Assembly (NCBI GenBank): GCA_963795055.1
Contig: CAWCGJ010000005.1
Coordinates: forward strand, 310,001-374,000
From: JASHPR01 sp963795055
GTDB lineage: Bacteria > Actinomycetota > Actinomycetes > Streptosporangiales > Streptosporangiaceae
Direction: 5' to 3'
DNA length: 64,000 bases
This document shows, piece after piece, positions 43,520 through 52,158 of the stretch. The translations under genes and the position numbers were made by a program. The notes beneath the pieces are model-generated. The model was not told the origin of the DNA. It made no database searches and saw nothing but the letters and a program-made list of their open reading frames with translations. How positions within the stretch are numbered: the first letter of the stretch is position 1; the number at the start of each line of letters is the position of its first letter.

Positions 43520-44911
43520 ATGTTCGCGCGCGCGGTCGTGCGCTTCCCCGTGCTGGCGTACCGCGACTTCCGGCTGCTGCTGGCCGACCGGCTGCTGGCG
43601 CCGGCTGCCTTCGCCTTCTCCCTGGTCGGGGTCTCCTTCGCGGTCCTGGACGTGACCGGGTCCACCGCCGACCTCTCCTACGTCCTCGCCGCGCAGATCG
43701 CGCCGTCGCTGATCTTCACACTGCTCGGCGGGGTCGTCGCCGACCGGGTCCCGCCGCAGTGGGTGATCGTGGCCGGCAACGTGATGATCGCGCTCGGTGA
43801 GGGCACGTTCGGCATCCTGGTCCTGGCCGGGCACATCCAGCTCTGGCAGATGATCCTGCTCGAGACGGTTACCGGCACCGGCATGGCGATCTTCTACCCG
43901 GCCTCGCAGGCGCTGCTGCCCCGGCTGGTGCCCGGCGACCTGGTGCAGGAAGGCAGCGCGATCAGCCGCCTCGCGATGAACGGGGGCCAGATGGGCGGGG
44001 CCACGATCGCCGGACTGTGCGTCGCGACGTTCGGTCCCGGCTGGGCGCTGGCGGTCTGCGGTGCCGGCACGCTGATCTCGGTTCCGGTCCTGCTGAGCAT
44101 CCGGGTGACCGGTAGCGCGCGCGCTCACGACACGGGATTGCTCCACGACCTGCGGGACGGCTGGTCGGAGTTCCGCTCACACACCTGGCTGTGGGTGATC
44201 GTGGCGCAGTTCGGCGTGGTCCTGATGGCGTGGTACGGGGCGTTCCAGATCCTCGGGCCGGTGGTCGCGAAGGCCCACCTCGGCGGCCCGGCGGCGTGGG
44301 GAGCCATCACCGCCGCCGACTCCGTCGGCCTGATCGCGGGGGGCATCGTCTCGCTACGGTTCACGCCGCGGCGGCCGATGCTGTTCGTGGTCGCGATCGG
44401 CGCGTCGATAGCGATCGCGCCGCTGGCGCTCGCGATGCTCTGGCCGCTGCCCCTGGTCTGCCTGGCCTCGTTCGGCCTCGGCGTCACGGTGGAGATCATG
44501 ATGGTGCAGTGGACGGTGGCGCTGGCCAGGAACATCCCGCCGGACAAGCTGGCCCGCGTGTCCTCCTACGACCTGCTCGGCTCGGTCATGGCCATGCCGG
44601 TCGGCGCCCTGATCGCCGGGCCCCTGGCCGCGGCCGTCGGCGTCTCGGTGACCCAGTACGGCGCGGCCGCGCTGATCATCGTGGCCTCGGCGCTCGCCCT
44701 CATCCCGCGCGATGTGCGCTGTGCTAGCCCGGGGGGGACACAGGACCCCCTGGGGACACCCCAGACCCCCATGGCCCAGGACCCCCCCGCGTCCCATCTG
44801 CTCGGGCCAGCCTCCGGTCGGCCGTCGCAGCTGGCCACGGCTTCGCCGGCGCCTGGCGATCAGGAGACCAGCTCGGCTTCGCCGGTGAACGCGGCCCACA
44901 TCGCCGCGTAG
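43520..44911 (+). CDS. MFS transporter (MFS_3 / enterobactin-exporter-like)
   Basis: 463 aa with twelve helices. First loop GGVVADRVPPQWVIVAG is the MFS motif A equivalent; FYPASQALLPRLVPGDLVQEGSAISRL and the later SSYDLLGSVMAMPVGALIAG match the EntS-like MFS_3 group, often drug or siderophore exporters. The transporter ends near IPRDVRC; the last 60 residues (from SPGGTQDPLG) are low complexity, encoded by G and C runs, and run 52 nt into the convergent ABC gene. The true stop may have been lost. Confidence 0.85.
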   Translation: MFARAVVRFPVLAYRDFRLLLADRLLAPAAFAFSLVGVSFAVLDVTGSTADLSYVLAAQIAPSLIFTLLGGVVADRVPPQWVIVAGNVMIALGEGTFGILVLAGHIQLWQMILLETVTGTGMAIFYPASQALLPRLVPGDLVQEGSAISRLAMNGGQMGGATIAGLCVATFGPGWALAVCGAGTLISVPVLLSIRVTGSARAHDTGLLHDLRDGWSEFRSHTWLWVIVAQFGVVLMAWYGAFQILGPVVAKAHLGGPAAWGAITAADSVGLIAGGIVSLRFTPRRPMLFVVAIGASIAIAPLALAMLWPLPLVCLASFGLGVTVEIMMVQWTVALARNIPPDKLARVSSYDLLGSVMAMPVGALIAGPLAAAVGVSVTQYGAAALIIVASALALIPRDVRCASPGGTQDPLGTPQTPMAQDPPASHLLGPASGRPSQLATASPAPGDQETSSASPVNAAHIAA

Positions 44912-47900
44912 AGCCCGCCGGCGGCCAGCAGCTCGGCGTGGGTTCCGGTCTCGGCCACCCGGCCCGATTCCATCACGATGATCCGGTCGGCCCGCGACGC
45001 CGTGGTGAGCCGGTGCGCCACCACGAGCGTGGTGCGCCGCGCCGCGAGCTGCTCGGTCGCCCGGGTGACCTCCGCCTCGGCGGCCAGGTCCAGGGCCGCG
45101 GTGGCCTCGTCCAGCAGCAGGATGGCCGGGTTCACGAGGTAGGCCCGCGCCAGGGCGATCAGCTGGCGCTGCCCGGCCGAGAGGTTGCGGCCGCGTTCCG
45201 ACACCTCGTGCAGGAAGCCGCCGGGCAGCCTGGCGATCATCTCGATCGCGCCCACGCCCCGGGCCGCCGCCTCGACCTCGGCGTCCGTGGCGTCAGGCCG
45301 GCCGTAGGCGATCGCGTCCCGCACGGTGCCGGGGAACAGGTAGGACTCCTGCGGTACCACGCCGAGATGGTGCCGGTAGGAGGCCATGTCGTAGTCGCGG
45401 ACATCCACCCCGTCCACGAGCACCCGTCCCGAGGTGACGTCATAGAACCGCGCGATGAGCTTGACCAGCGTTGACTTGCCGGCGCCGGTCTGGCCGACCA
45501 GCGCCACCGTCTCGCCGGGCGCCACCGAGAGGCTGACTCCCTCCAGGGCCTCCTGCCGCTGGCCCGGGTACGTGAACGACACGTCACGCAGCTCGATCTG
45601 GCCGCGCAGATGGCTCACCGGGACCGGCGACGCCGCCTCGGGCGTGGACGTCGGAGTGCGCAGCAGGCTCTTGATCCGCTGCAGCCCGACGTTGGCCTGC
45701 TGGTAGCCGTCGAAGACCTGCGACAGCTGCTGCACCGGGGAGAACAGCAGGTCGATGAACAGCAGGTAGGCGATGAGCGACCCCGCGCTGAGCAGCCCGC
45801 TGTGCACCTCGCCCGCCGCGACGAACAGCACCAGCGCACCGGCCACGGTCGACAGCGCCTGCACGAACGGGAAGTACAGCGCGATGTAGCGCTGGGCCCG
45901 CAGCCGGGAGGTCAGGTAGGCCCCGCTGAGCCCGGCGAACCGGTCCCGGTTCAGCTGCTCGCGCCGGAATGCCTGCGCCACGCGCAGGCCGGCCACGTTC
46001 TCCTGCAGGTCGGCATTGACCACGCTGACCTTCTCCCGGGCCTCGCCGTACGCCCGCGACGACTTCACCCGGAACACCACGGTCGCCGCGATCAGCAGCG
46101 GGAGGACCGCCAGCAGCGTGAGACCGAGCTTGAGGTTGATGATCAGCAGCGCGATCAGGACGCCGACGAAGGACAGGCCCGAGTTGACCATGGTGATCAG
46201 CCCGGTCTGCAGGAACGAGGACAGCGCGTCCACGTCGGTGGTCATCCTGGTCATGATCCGGCCGGTGAGCTCGCGCTCGTAGTAGTCGAGCCCGAGCCGC
46301 TGCAGCTGCGAGAAGATCTTCACCCGCAGCGCGTACAGCAGCCGCTCCCCGTTCCGCCCGACCACCACGGTCTGCACGATGTTGACCACCCAGTCGGCGC
46401 TCACGATGGCCAGCGCGGCCAGCGCGAGCAGGACGATCGTGTGGTAGGCCCCGGCCAGCACGCCGTTGTCGATCCCGTTGCGGACCAGCAGCGGCATGAC
46501 GATGCTGGCCAGCGCGTCCAGGCCGTCCAGGATCAGGCCGGCGGTCAGCGCGACCGCGAACGGCCGCAGCAGCCGGCGCAGGGTGAAGTGCGGGTCGGCC
46601 GCCCGGGCCCAGGACTGGCTGACGTTCGGGACGTCGTCCGCGGGCGGCAGCGCCGCCACCTTGGCCAGCAGCTCCGGGGTGGGCGGGATGTCGGCCAGCA
46701 TCCCGGTCACCGCGCCGCCGGCCCGCGCCGAGCCCCCCCGGGCGCGGAGGCCGCCGCGCATCCCGGCGGCCGCCGCGGCGCCAGAAGGAGCCGGAACGCT
46801 GACGCCCCCGGCTCCGGCAGGCCCGCCCGCCAGCGTGGCGGGGGAATCCGCGGTCGGCTCGCCAGCGGCCGGCGTCCACAGTGATGGCGTCACGCCGGAG
46901 GCCGGCACCGGGCTGCGGCCCGCCCGTCCGGCCAGGTCGGCCGCGCGGCGGTCCGCGTCGGCGGAGTAGCAGGCGAGCTCCCCGGCGTCGATACCCTCGG
47001 CGTCGTCACCGGGCCCGGCCAGCAGCAGCCGGTACAGCGGGCACCGGGCGGTCAGCTCGTCGTGGGTCCCGGCGTCCACCAGGCGGCCCTCGTCGAGCAC
47101 CGCGATCCGGTCGGCAAGCTGCAGCGTGGACCGCCGGTGCGCGACCAGCAGCGTGGTCCGCCCGGACATGACCCGGCGCAGCGTGGCGTGGATCTGCGCC
47201 TCGACCCGGGCGTCGATGGCCGAGGTGGCGTCGTCCAGAACCAGGATGGCCGGGTCGGTGATCAGCGCCCGGGCCAGCGCCACCCGCTGCCGCTGCCCGC
47301 CGGACAGCGTCAGGCCCTGCTCGCCGATCACGGTGTCGTACCCGTCGGCCAGCGCGGTGATGAACTCGTCGGCCTCGGCCGCCCGGGCCGCCGCGATGAC
47401 CTGCTCCTCGGTCGCGGTCGGCCGGCCGTAGGCGATGTTGGCCCGCACGGTGTCGGAGAACAGGAAGCTCTCCTCCAGCACCAGCCCGATCGAGGCCCGC
47501 AGCGAGTCCAGGGTGAGATCGCGGACGTCGTACCCGCCGATCCGCACCGCGCCGCCGCGCACGTCGTAGAACCGGGGGAGCAGCAGCGAGATCGTGGACT
47601 TGCCCGATCCCGAGGTGCCGACGACCGCGAGCGTCTCGCCCGGCCGCACCCGCAGCGACAGCCCGCGCAAGACCGGCTGCGACGGCACGTACCCGAAGGT
47701 GACGTCGTCCAGCTCGACGTCGGGCGTCCCGGCGGGCAGCGCCACCGCGTCCGGCTTCTCGGTCAGCACCGGCCGGGAGTCGATCACCTCGAAGACGCGG
47801 ATCACGCTGGCCCTGGCCTGCTGGCCGATCGTGATCATCGCGGCCAGCGCCCGGACCGGGCCGACCAGCTGGGCCAGGTAGGCGGAGAACGCGAAGAACG

Positions 47901-48876
47901 TCCCGAGCGAGATCTCGTGCTGGATCGCCAGCCAGCCGCCGAGCGCGAGGACCCCGACCTGGCCGAACGCCGGGACCGCCTGCAGGGCCGGGTTGTACCG
48001 GGCCAGCAGCCGGACCGCGCGCACCCGGGCGGCGTACAGGAAGCCGCTGGCCTCCTCCACCCGCTCGATCTCCTGCTCCTCCTGCCCGAAGCCCTTGACC
48101 ACGCGGACCCCGGTAACCGCGCCTTCCACGACCCCGGCCACGTTCCCGGCCTGCTGCTGGGCGTCCCAGGTGGCCGGGAACAGCCGGCTCCGGGACGCGA
48201 GCGTGATCATCCACAGCGCCGGGCCGACCGCGAGCGCGATCACGGTGAGCAGCGGGGAGAGAAAAGCCATGATCACGACGGACACGACGAACAGCACGGC
48301 GCTGCCGGACAGCAGCGGCACCATGCTGAGCATGCCCTGGATCATGTTGAGGTCGGAGATCGAGCGGCTGACGATCTGCCCGGTATGCAACTGGTCCTGG
48401 CGCGCGCCGTCCAGCCGGGTCAGCGAGCCGAACAGCTCGGTGCGCAGGTCGTGCTGGACGTCGAGCGACACCCGGCCGCCCTGGTAGCGCCGCACGTACA
48501 CGGCGCCGAAGTTGATCACCGCCGCGATCAGGAGCAGGCTCGCGCCGATCCAGATCGGCTGGTGATGCGCGAGGATCGCGTTGTCGACGATGTCCCGCTG
48601 GATCAGCGGGATCGCGGCGGTGACCAGGGTGCCCAGCAGCGTGCCGCCGAGCGCCAGCAGCACCCCTCGCGGGTAGCGCCAGCAGTCGCCGGCCAGCCGC
48701 CGCAGCCAGCCCTCACCGGTGCCCGGGCCGGCTCTGTTTTTTGCTCGCCTCCGGGGCCCCGCCCACCTCCCCATTCCCGCTTCACTGCGCCGCCTTCCCT
48801 CGTCGCTCGGTCGCAGGCTCCCTCGCTCCTCGGTCCAGGCGCCACCGCGCCCCTTCGGCTCGGCCGGGCCCCTCAT
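44860..48876 (-). CDS. Fused ABC exporter (TMD-NBD-TMD-NBD) with repeat-encoded N-terminus
   Basis: 1338 aa, two half-transporters in one chain. Residues 2-35 come from the translated repeat. TMD1 about 60-360; NBD1 about 390-620 with Walker A GTSGSGKS (420-427), LSGGQ (524-528) and Walker B LVLDD, where Asp549 replaces the catalytic Glu; its Q-loop reads VLEES, without Gln. A 130-residue Ala/Gly/Pro linker leads to TMD2 (about 765-1060) and NBD2 with GQTGAGKST, LSAGQ and canonical LLLDEA. One degenerate and one full ATP site is the pattern of heterodimeric multidrug or lipid exporters. Start overlaps the MarR stop (ATGA). Confidence 0.92.
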   Translation of the reverse strand: MRGPAEPKGRGGAWTEERGSLRPSDEGRRRSEAGMGRWAGPRRRAKNRAGPGTGEGWLRRLAGDCWRYPRGVLLALGGTLLGTLVTAAIPLIQRDIVDNAILAHHQPIWIGASLLLIAAVINFGAVYVRRYQGGRVSLDVQHDLRTELFGSLTRLDGARQDQLHTGQIVSRSISDLNMIQGMLSMVPLLSGSAVLFVVSVVIMAFLSPLLTVIALAVGPALWMITLASRSRLFPATWDAQQQAGNVAGVVEGAVTGVRVVKGFGQEEQEIERVEEASGFLYAARVRAVRLLARYNPALQAVPAFGQVGVLALGGWLAIQHEISLGTFFAFSAYLAQLVGPVRALAAMITIGQQARASVIRVFEVIDSRPVLTEKPDAVALPAGTPDVELDDVTFGYVPSQPVLRGLSLRVRPGETLAVVGTSGSGKSTISLLLPRFYDVRGGAVRIGGYDVRDLTLDSLRASIGLVLEESFLFSDTVRANIAYGRPTATEEQVIAAARAAEADEFITALADGYDTVIGEQGLTLSGGQRQRVALARALITDPAILVLDDATSAIDARVEAQIHATLRRVMSGRTTLLVAHRRSTLQLADRIAVLDEGRLVDAGTHDELTARCPLYRLLLAGPGDDAEGIDAGELACYSADADRRAADLAGRAGRSPVPASGVTPSLWTPAAGEPTADSPATLAGGPAGAGGVSVPAPSGAAAAAGMRGGLRARGGSARAGGAVTGMLADIPPTPELLAKVAALPPADDVPNVSQSWARAADPHFTLRRLLRPFAVALTAGLILDGLDALASIVMPLLVRNGIDNGVLAGAYHTIVLLALAALAIVSADWVVNIVQTVVVGRNGERLLYALRVKIFSQLQRLGLDYYERELTGRIMTRMTTDVDALSSFLQTGLITMVNSGLSFVGVLIALLIINLKLGLTLLAVLPLLIAATVVFRVKSSRAYGEAREKVSVVNADLQENVAGLRVAQAFRREQLNRDRFAGLSGAYLTSRLRAQRYIALYFPFVQALSTVAGALVLFVAAGEVHSGLLSAGSLIAYLLFIDLLFSPVQQLSQVFDGYQQANVGLQRIKSLLRTPTSTPEAASPVPVSHLRGQIELRDVSFTYPGQRQEALEGVSLSVAPGETVALVGQTGAGKSTLVKLIARFYDVTSGRVLVDGVDVRDYDMASYRHHLGVVPQESYLFPGTVRDAIAYGRPDATDAEVEAAARGVGAIEMIARLPGGFLHEVSERGRNLSAGQRQLIALARAYLVNPAILLLDEATAALDLAAEAEVTRATEQLAARRTTLVVAHRLTTASRADRIIVMESGRVAETGTHAELLAAGGLYAAMWAAFTGEAELVS
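48743..48876 (-). repeat. Translated repeat, copy B (in-frame N-terminal element)
   Basis: Read on the minus strand from the ATG at 48876: GAGCCGAAGGGGCGCG, then the 51-bp core (48837-48787) that matches 945-995 with three mismatches, then CCCGGAGGCGAGC (48755-48743). It lacks the tandem duplication of copy A. As in copy A it starts at an ATGA overlap and is read in the same frame. Confidence 0.8.
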
Positions 48877-49451
48877 GCCGTCCCGGCCCGCTCCGGGCTC
48901 CGGTCCGGCTCGGCGGGCCCGGACGCGGCGAGCCGGGCCCGCCTGACCTCGTCCATGGCCTGATTAAGCGCGTCGAGCGCGTGCAGCACCTGGTCAGGCT
49001 GGCCGGTCTCGGCCAGCATATGGTCCAGCCACCGGGCGTAGGCGGCGTCGGCCCGGTCCACAGCGTCGTGCCCGGCCGCGGTCAGGCAGAGCCGGACCAC
49101 GCGCCGGTCCCCGGGCTCCGCGTCGCGCCGCGCGTATCCGGCGGCGACCAGGCCGTCCGCGGTCGCGGTCAGCGTCGGCTTGGCGACCGCCAGCCGCTCG
49201 GCCAGCTTCGCGGACCGCTCGCCGCCAGCGCCCGCCAGCTTCAGGATGCGGTACTGCTGGGGGGTCAGCCCGGTATCGACCCGCTCCAGTGCGCGGAACA
49301 GCCGTAGCAGGATCATCACCGCCTGCGCCGCGCGCGGCTCTTCCCGCCCGCCCTGGTCCCCGGTACCCGCGCACTGGTCCTGGATCACTGCATCCCCGTT
49401 CTGGGAAACTGTGTCCTGGTTCTCGGTCACTCCGCCGTAGTCCTCGGTCAT
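48873..49451 (-). CDS. MarR family regulator of the fused ABC exporter
   Basis: 192 aa. Winged helix at about residues 60-130: LTPQQYRILKLAGAGGERSA, VAKPTLTATADGLVAAGY and the wing AEPGDRRVVRLCLTAAG. A Gln/Asp/Gly-rich N-terminus (to residue 35) may be over-extended. Its stop overlaps the exporter start, and a perfect 17-bp palindrome lies over the promoter 80 nt upstream, so it most likely represses itself and the exporter until a ligand binds. Confidence 0.88.
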   Translation of the reverse strand: MTEDYGGVTENQDTVSQNGDAVIQDQCAGTGDQGGREEPRAAQAVMILLRLFRALERVDTGLTPQQYRILKLAGAGGERSAKLAERLAVAKPTLTATADGLVAAGYARRDAEPGDRRVVRLCLTAAGHDAVDRADAAYARWLDHMLAETGQPDQVLHALDALNQAMDEVRRARLAASGPAEPDRSPERAGTA

Positions 49452-49533
49452 CCCGTCGTGGTCGCCGTACCTCCGCTGGCCGGCGCTGCGCCTGCTCTGC
49501 GCCCGCCCCGGACAAGGTACGCCACTATTATAG

Positions 49534-49550
49534 TTCGTTAGTCTAACGAA
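49534..49550. promoter_or_regulatory. MarR operator (17-bp perfect palindrome) at a consensus -10
   Basis: TTCGTTAG-T-CTAACGAA. On the minus strand a perfect TATAAT (49532-49527) follows directly, so the palindrome fills the -35/-10 spacer of the regulator-exporter operon. Confidence 0.7.
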
Positions 49551-49597
49551 TATTCCCGCGGCCGCGAGCCGCCGCCCGGCCGCGACGACGCCCGGCC

Positions 49598-49987
49598 CTA
49601 GGTTCGCGGGTCACGGCGGAGCGGGTGATCGGCGGGAACCTCAACGAGAACGATCCGCACGCCGTCCGGGTCCTCGATCCACATTTCGATCAGCCCCCAC
49701 GGCTCGATCGCGGGCTCCCGCACGACCCGCACGCCCGCCGCGGCCAGCCGCGCATGCTCGGCGTGAACGTCCCGTACCTGGAGCCAGATCATCAGCGACC
49801 GGCCCGGCGGCCCGGCCGACCGCCCGGATACCTCCAGCAATCCCGGGCCAACAAAGAAGACCACGCCAGGGTCGGCCGGAGAGCCGAACTCCCGGTAGAC
49901 GGCCAGGCCCAGCACGTCGCGGTAGAAGCGGCGGCTCCGGCCGAGGTCGGCGGGGCGCAGCAGGATCCGGCTGCTCAATACGTCCAC
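49598..49987 (-). CDS. VOC (glyoxalase/bleomycin-resistance) domain protein
   Basis: 129 aa from GTG 49987; upstream codons in frame are Gly/Ala/Arg-rich and unlikely to be used. Two beta-alpha-beta-beta-beta modules: ILLRPADLGRSRRFYRDVLG and VRDVHAEHARLAAAGVRVV, closing with MWIEDPDGVRIVLVEVP where the Glu is the usual metal ligand. Could be a dioxygenase-like enzyme or a binding protein; substrate unknown. Stands alone, divergent from the hemerythrin gene. Confidence 0.83.
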   Translation of the reverse strand: MDVLSSRILLRPADLGRSRRFYRDVLGLAVYREFGSPADPGVVFFVGPGLLEVSGRSAGPPGRSLMIWLQVRDVHAEHARLAAAGVRVVREPAIEPWGLIEMWIEDPDGVRIVLVEVPADHPLRRDPRT

Positions 49988-50107
49988 GCCGCCATCCTGG
50001 CCGGCCGGAGCCCCCGCTGACTGGTACAGGCTGCGTCCGCCGGCGGCCACGCCACGACGTACGATCCGTCAAGACAGCCGCCGGAACCGCCGCGTGGGGA
50101 GGCCACC

Positions 50108-50680
50108 GTGGACATCACCCAGCTGATCCTTGACGACCATCACGAGCAGCGCCGGCTCTTCGCGATCCTGGAGCAGGTCGGCCCGGCCGATACCGGCACG
50201 CTGGCCGAGGTGTGGGCGCGGCTGTCGGCGTTCCTGGAGGTGCACGCCGCCGCCGAGGAGGAAATCTTCTACCCCGAGCTGCTCCAGGCGGGCCAGCGGG
50301 CCGGGCGCATCGGCCCCACCGAGGCGGAGACGCTGGACGCCATCAGCGATCACAACGACATCCGGGACGCCATCGCCGCGGTCGCGGGCCACGCGGTGGG
50401 CAGCGACGGATGGTGGGCGGCGGTCGCCGCGGTGAACGCGGCCAACGGCGACCACATGGCCGAGGAGGAACGCGAGGGCCTCACCGACTTCCGCCGGGAA
50501 GCCGGGCTCCAGCTGCGCCACGACCTGGCCGTGGCGTTCGCGGCCTTCGAGGCGCGGCACTTCGCCGGCGTCCGGCCGGTGGACCGGGATCCAGCGGCCT
50601 ACGTGCGGCAGGCCGAGCAGGCAGGCCACCGCGGCCCGTCCTCCGGCTCGCTCGGCATCGGCAGCCTCAAGGGAACCTAA
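50108..50680 (+). CDS. Hemerythrin-like HHE domain protein
   Basis: 190 aa, GTG start with GGGGAGG. Di-iron ligands of the HHE four-helix bundle: LDDHHEQRRLF, EVHAAAEEEIFYPEL (H-x3-E), ISDHNDIRDAI and NGDHMAEEEREGL (H-x3-E). The C-terminal 60 residues are disordered. Such proteins bind or sense O2, NO or store iron in the cytoplasm. Followed 32 nt later by an oxidoreductase gene, probably one transcript. Confidence 0.88.
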   Translation: MDITQLILDDHHEQRRLFAILEQVGPADTGTLAEVWARLSAFLEVHAAAEEEIFYPELLQAGQRAGRIGPTEAETLDAISDHNDIRDAIAAVAGHAVGSDGWWAAVAAVNAANGDHMAEEEREGLTDFRREAGLQLRHDLAVAFAAFEARHFAGVRPVDRDPAAYVRQAEQAGHRGPSSGSLGIGSLKGT

Positions 50681-50712
50681 TGGGTCCCCGGCCGGGGCGA
50701 GGAGACAGGCGC

Positions 50713-51357
50713 ATGCGGGCGGCCGGGATACGCCGCACCGGGGACACCGCCGGGCCCATCGACCTGCCCGAGCCGCGCGCCCTGCACGCCGACGAGGTGC
50801 TGCTCGACGTGCGGGCGTGCGGGGTGGGCCACTGGGACGAGTTCGTCCGCACCGGCGGCTGGGACACCGGCCCCCGCCCGCCGATGGCGATGGGCGTCGA
50901 GGCCGCCGGGCTGGTCGCCGCGGTCGGGGACGCGGCGGCGGGCCCGGACAGCGCCGGCCGCCTGCTCGCCGCGGGCGCGCTGGCCGTGCTCGACTATCAC
51001 GACCCCGGCTGGCCGGATCGGGCGCGGTCAGTCCTCGGCGGCGGCGCCGACGCGGCCGTGAACGCTGCGCCGTCGGGCTCGCACGACACGGTGCGGGCGG
51101 TCAGGGACGGCGGCCGGCTGGCCACGATCACGGCGGACGCGCCGCCCGCCGAGCGGGGGATCACCGCCGTCGAGATCCTGGTCGCCCCGGACGGGCCGGG
51201 GCTGACCCGGCTCGCCCGGCTGCTCGCCCAGGGCGTGATCGCCGTGGCCGTCGGAGCGCGGTATCCCCTGGAACAGGCGGCCGCGGCCATGGACCGGATC
51301 CGGCAGGGCACCCACGGCACGGCCGTGGTGCTCCAGCCGGGCGCCGGTAACCGATGA
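50713..51357 (+). CDS. Internally deleted zinc-less MDR (quinone oxidoreductase-like)
   Basis: 214 aa from ATG 50713 (GGCGAGGAG upstream), against about 310-320 for the family. The N-terminal GroES-like part (LDVRACGVGHWDEFVRTGGW, GVEAAGLVAAVGD) is followed at residues 72-86 directly by the late Rossmann segment (ALAVLDYHDPGW, GGGADAAVNAAPSGSHDTVR). About 100 residues, including the NADPH-binding Gly motif, are missing without loss of frame. The protein is unlikely to bind its cofactor normally. Second gene behind the hemerythrin gene. Confidence 0.75.
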   Translation: MRAAGIRRTGDTAGPIDLPEPRALHADEVLLDVRACGVGHWDEFVRTGGWDTGPRPPMAMGVEAAGLVAAVGDAAAGPDSAGRLLAAGALAVLDYHDPGWPDRARSVLGGGADAAVNAAPSGSHDTVRAVRDGGRLATITADAPPAERGITAVEILVAPDGPGLTRLARLLAQGVIAVAVGARYPLEQAAAAMDRIRQGTHGTAVVLQPGAGNR

Positions 51358-51383
51358 CGGCCCGAGCCGGGCGCCGGTTACCG
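51335..51383 (+). repeat. Short direct repeat at convergent gene ends
   Basis: AGCCGGGCGCCGGTAACCG (51335-51353) recurs as AGCCGGGCGCCGGTTACCG (51365-51383), one mismatch, 30 bp apart. The first copy ends the oxidoreductase gene; the second stops 1 nt before the VKOR gene end. Confidence 0.7.
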
Positions 51384-51384
51384 G

Positions 51385-52158
51385 CTAGCGGGCGGCCTTG
51401 GCCGTGGCCCCGGGGCCGAGCGTGGCGGTGAACACCAGCAGCACGAACAGCAGGAACGTGATCGCGTGGACGCTGGTGCACCACAGGCAGATGTTGCCGA
51501 TCTGGATGAGCTCCACGTAGATCAGGTACAGCACGAAACCCATGCCGGCCACGGCTCCGGCCAGGCGTGCCCACCAGATGACGGGCAGCCGTGACCGCCA
51601 CGCCCACGGCGAGTTGATCGCCACCATGAAGACGTAGAAGGCCAGGCCCAGCACAGCGACGGGGAAGACCCCGAACACCATGGCCTCGGGGCTGGAGAGG
51701 ACCTTCTCGCAGTTGATGGTGCCGTTGGCCGAGCAGAGCAGGAGCTTCGGCGACGTGAAGTGGATGATCGTCAGGTAGATCGACACCCCAAGGCCGGCCA
51801 GCGACAGCCCCAGCGCGGTCCACTGGATCCACGGCGGCGCGCCGTACCGCTCCTGCGCCGCGCCGGCGGCCGGCGGCTCGGCGACGCTTACCCCGCCACG
51901 GGCCGTCCCCGGCCGCCCGCCGGGCCCGCGGGCGTCCTGGCCGCGCCCGTCCTGGCCCCGGCCAGCCTGCCCCCGGTTGCCCTGCGCGCGGCCGTTTTGA
52001 GCCCGCCCGGTGCCGTTCGGGCCCGTGCCTTTCTGCCCGGCGCCGGCCCCCGCCTGCTTGCTGCCCCGGCTGGAGCCGCCCGAGCCGGACCGGGTGGTGG
52101 CCGTGCCGCCGCTCTTGGCCTGGCCGGATGCCCCCCGGACCTGCTTCTGGCTGGCCAT
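51385..52158 (-). CDS. Vitamin K epoxide reductase (VKOR) family membrane protein
   Basis: 257 aa from ATG 52158. About 100 N-terminal residues are disordered, made of Gly, Gln, Arg, Asn and Ala (GQDGRGQDARGPGGRPG). Then a four- to five-helix VKOR domain with loop Cys in LLLCSANGTINCEKVLSS and the active CxxC in NICLWCTSVHA. VKOR reoxidises DsbA-like partners using quinone. It starts at the stop of a thioredoxin-fold gene (TGATG overlap), the expected partner. Together they make disulfides in exported proteins. Confidence 0.88.
   Translation of the reverse strand: MASQKQVRGASGQAKSGGTATTRSGSGGSSRGSKQAGAGAGQKGTGPNGTGRAQNGRAQGNRGQAGRGQDGRGQDARGPGGRPGTARGGVSVAEPPAAGAAQERYGAPPWIQWTALGLSLAGLGVSIYLTIIHFTSPKLLLCSANGTINCEKVLSSPEAMVFGVFPVAVLGLAFYVFMVAINSPWAWRSRLPVIWWARLAGAVAGMGFVLYLIYVELIQIGNICLWCTSVHAITFLLFVLLVFTATLGPGATAKAAR

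Noticed and set aside
47062..48963. 633-codon plus-strand frame over the fused ABC exporter
   Set aside because: Shadow; Arg/Gln/Asp-rich. Its C-terminus only shows the reverse translation of the repeat.
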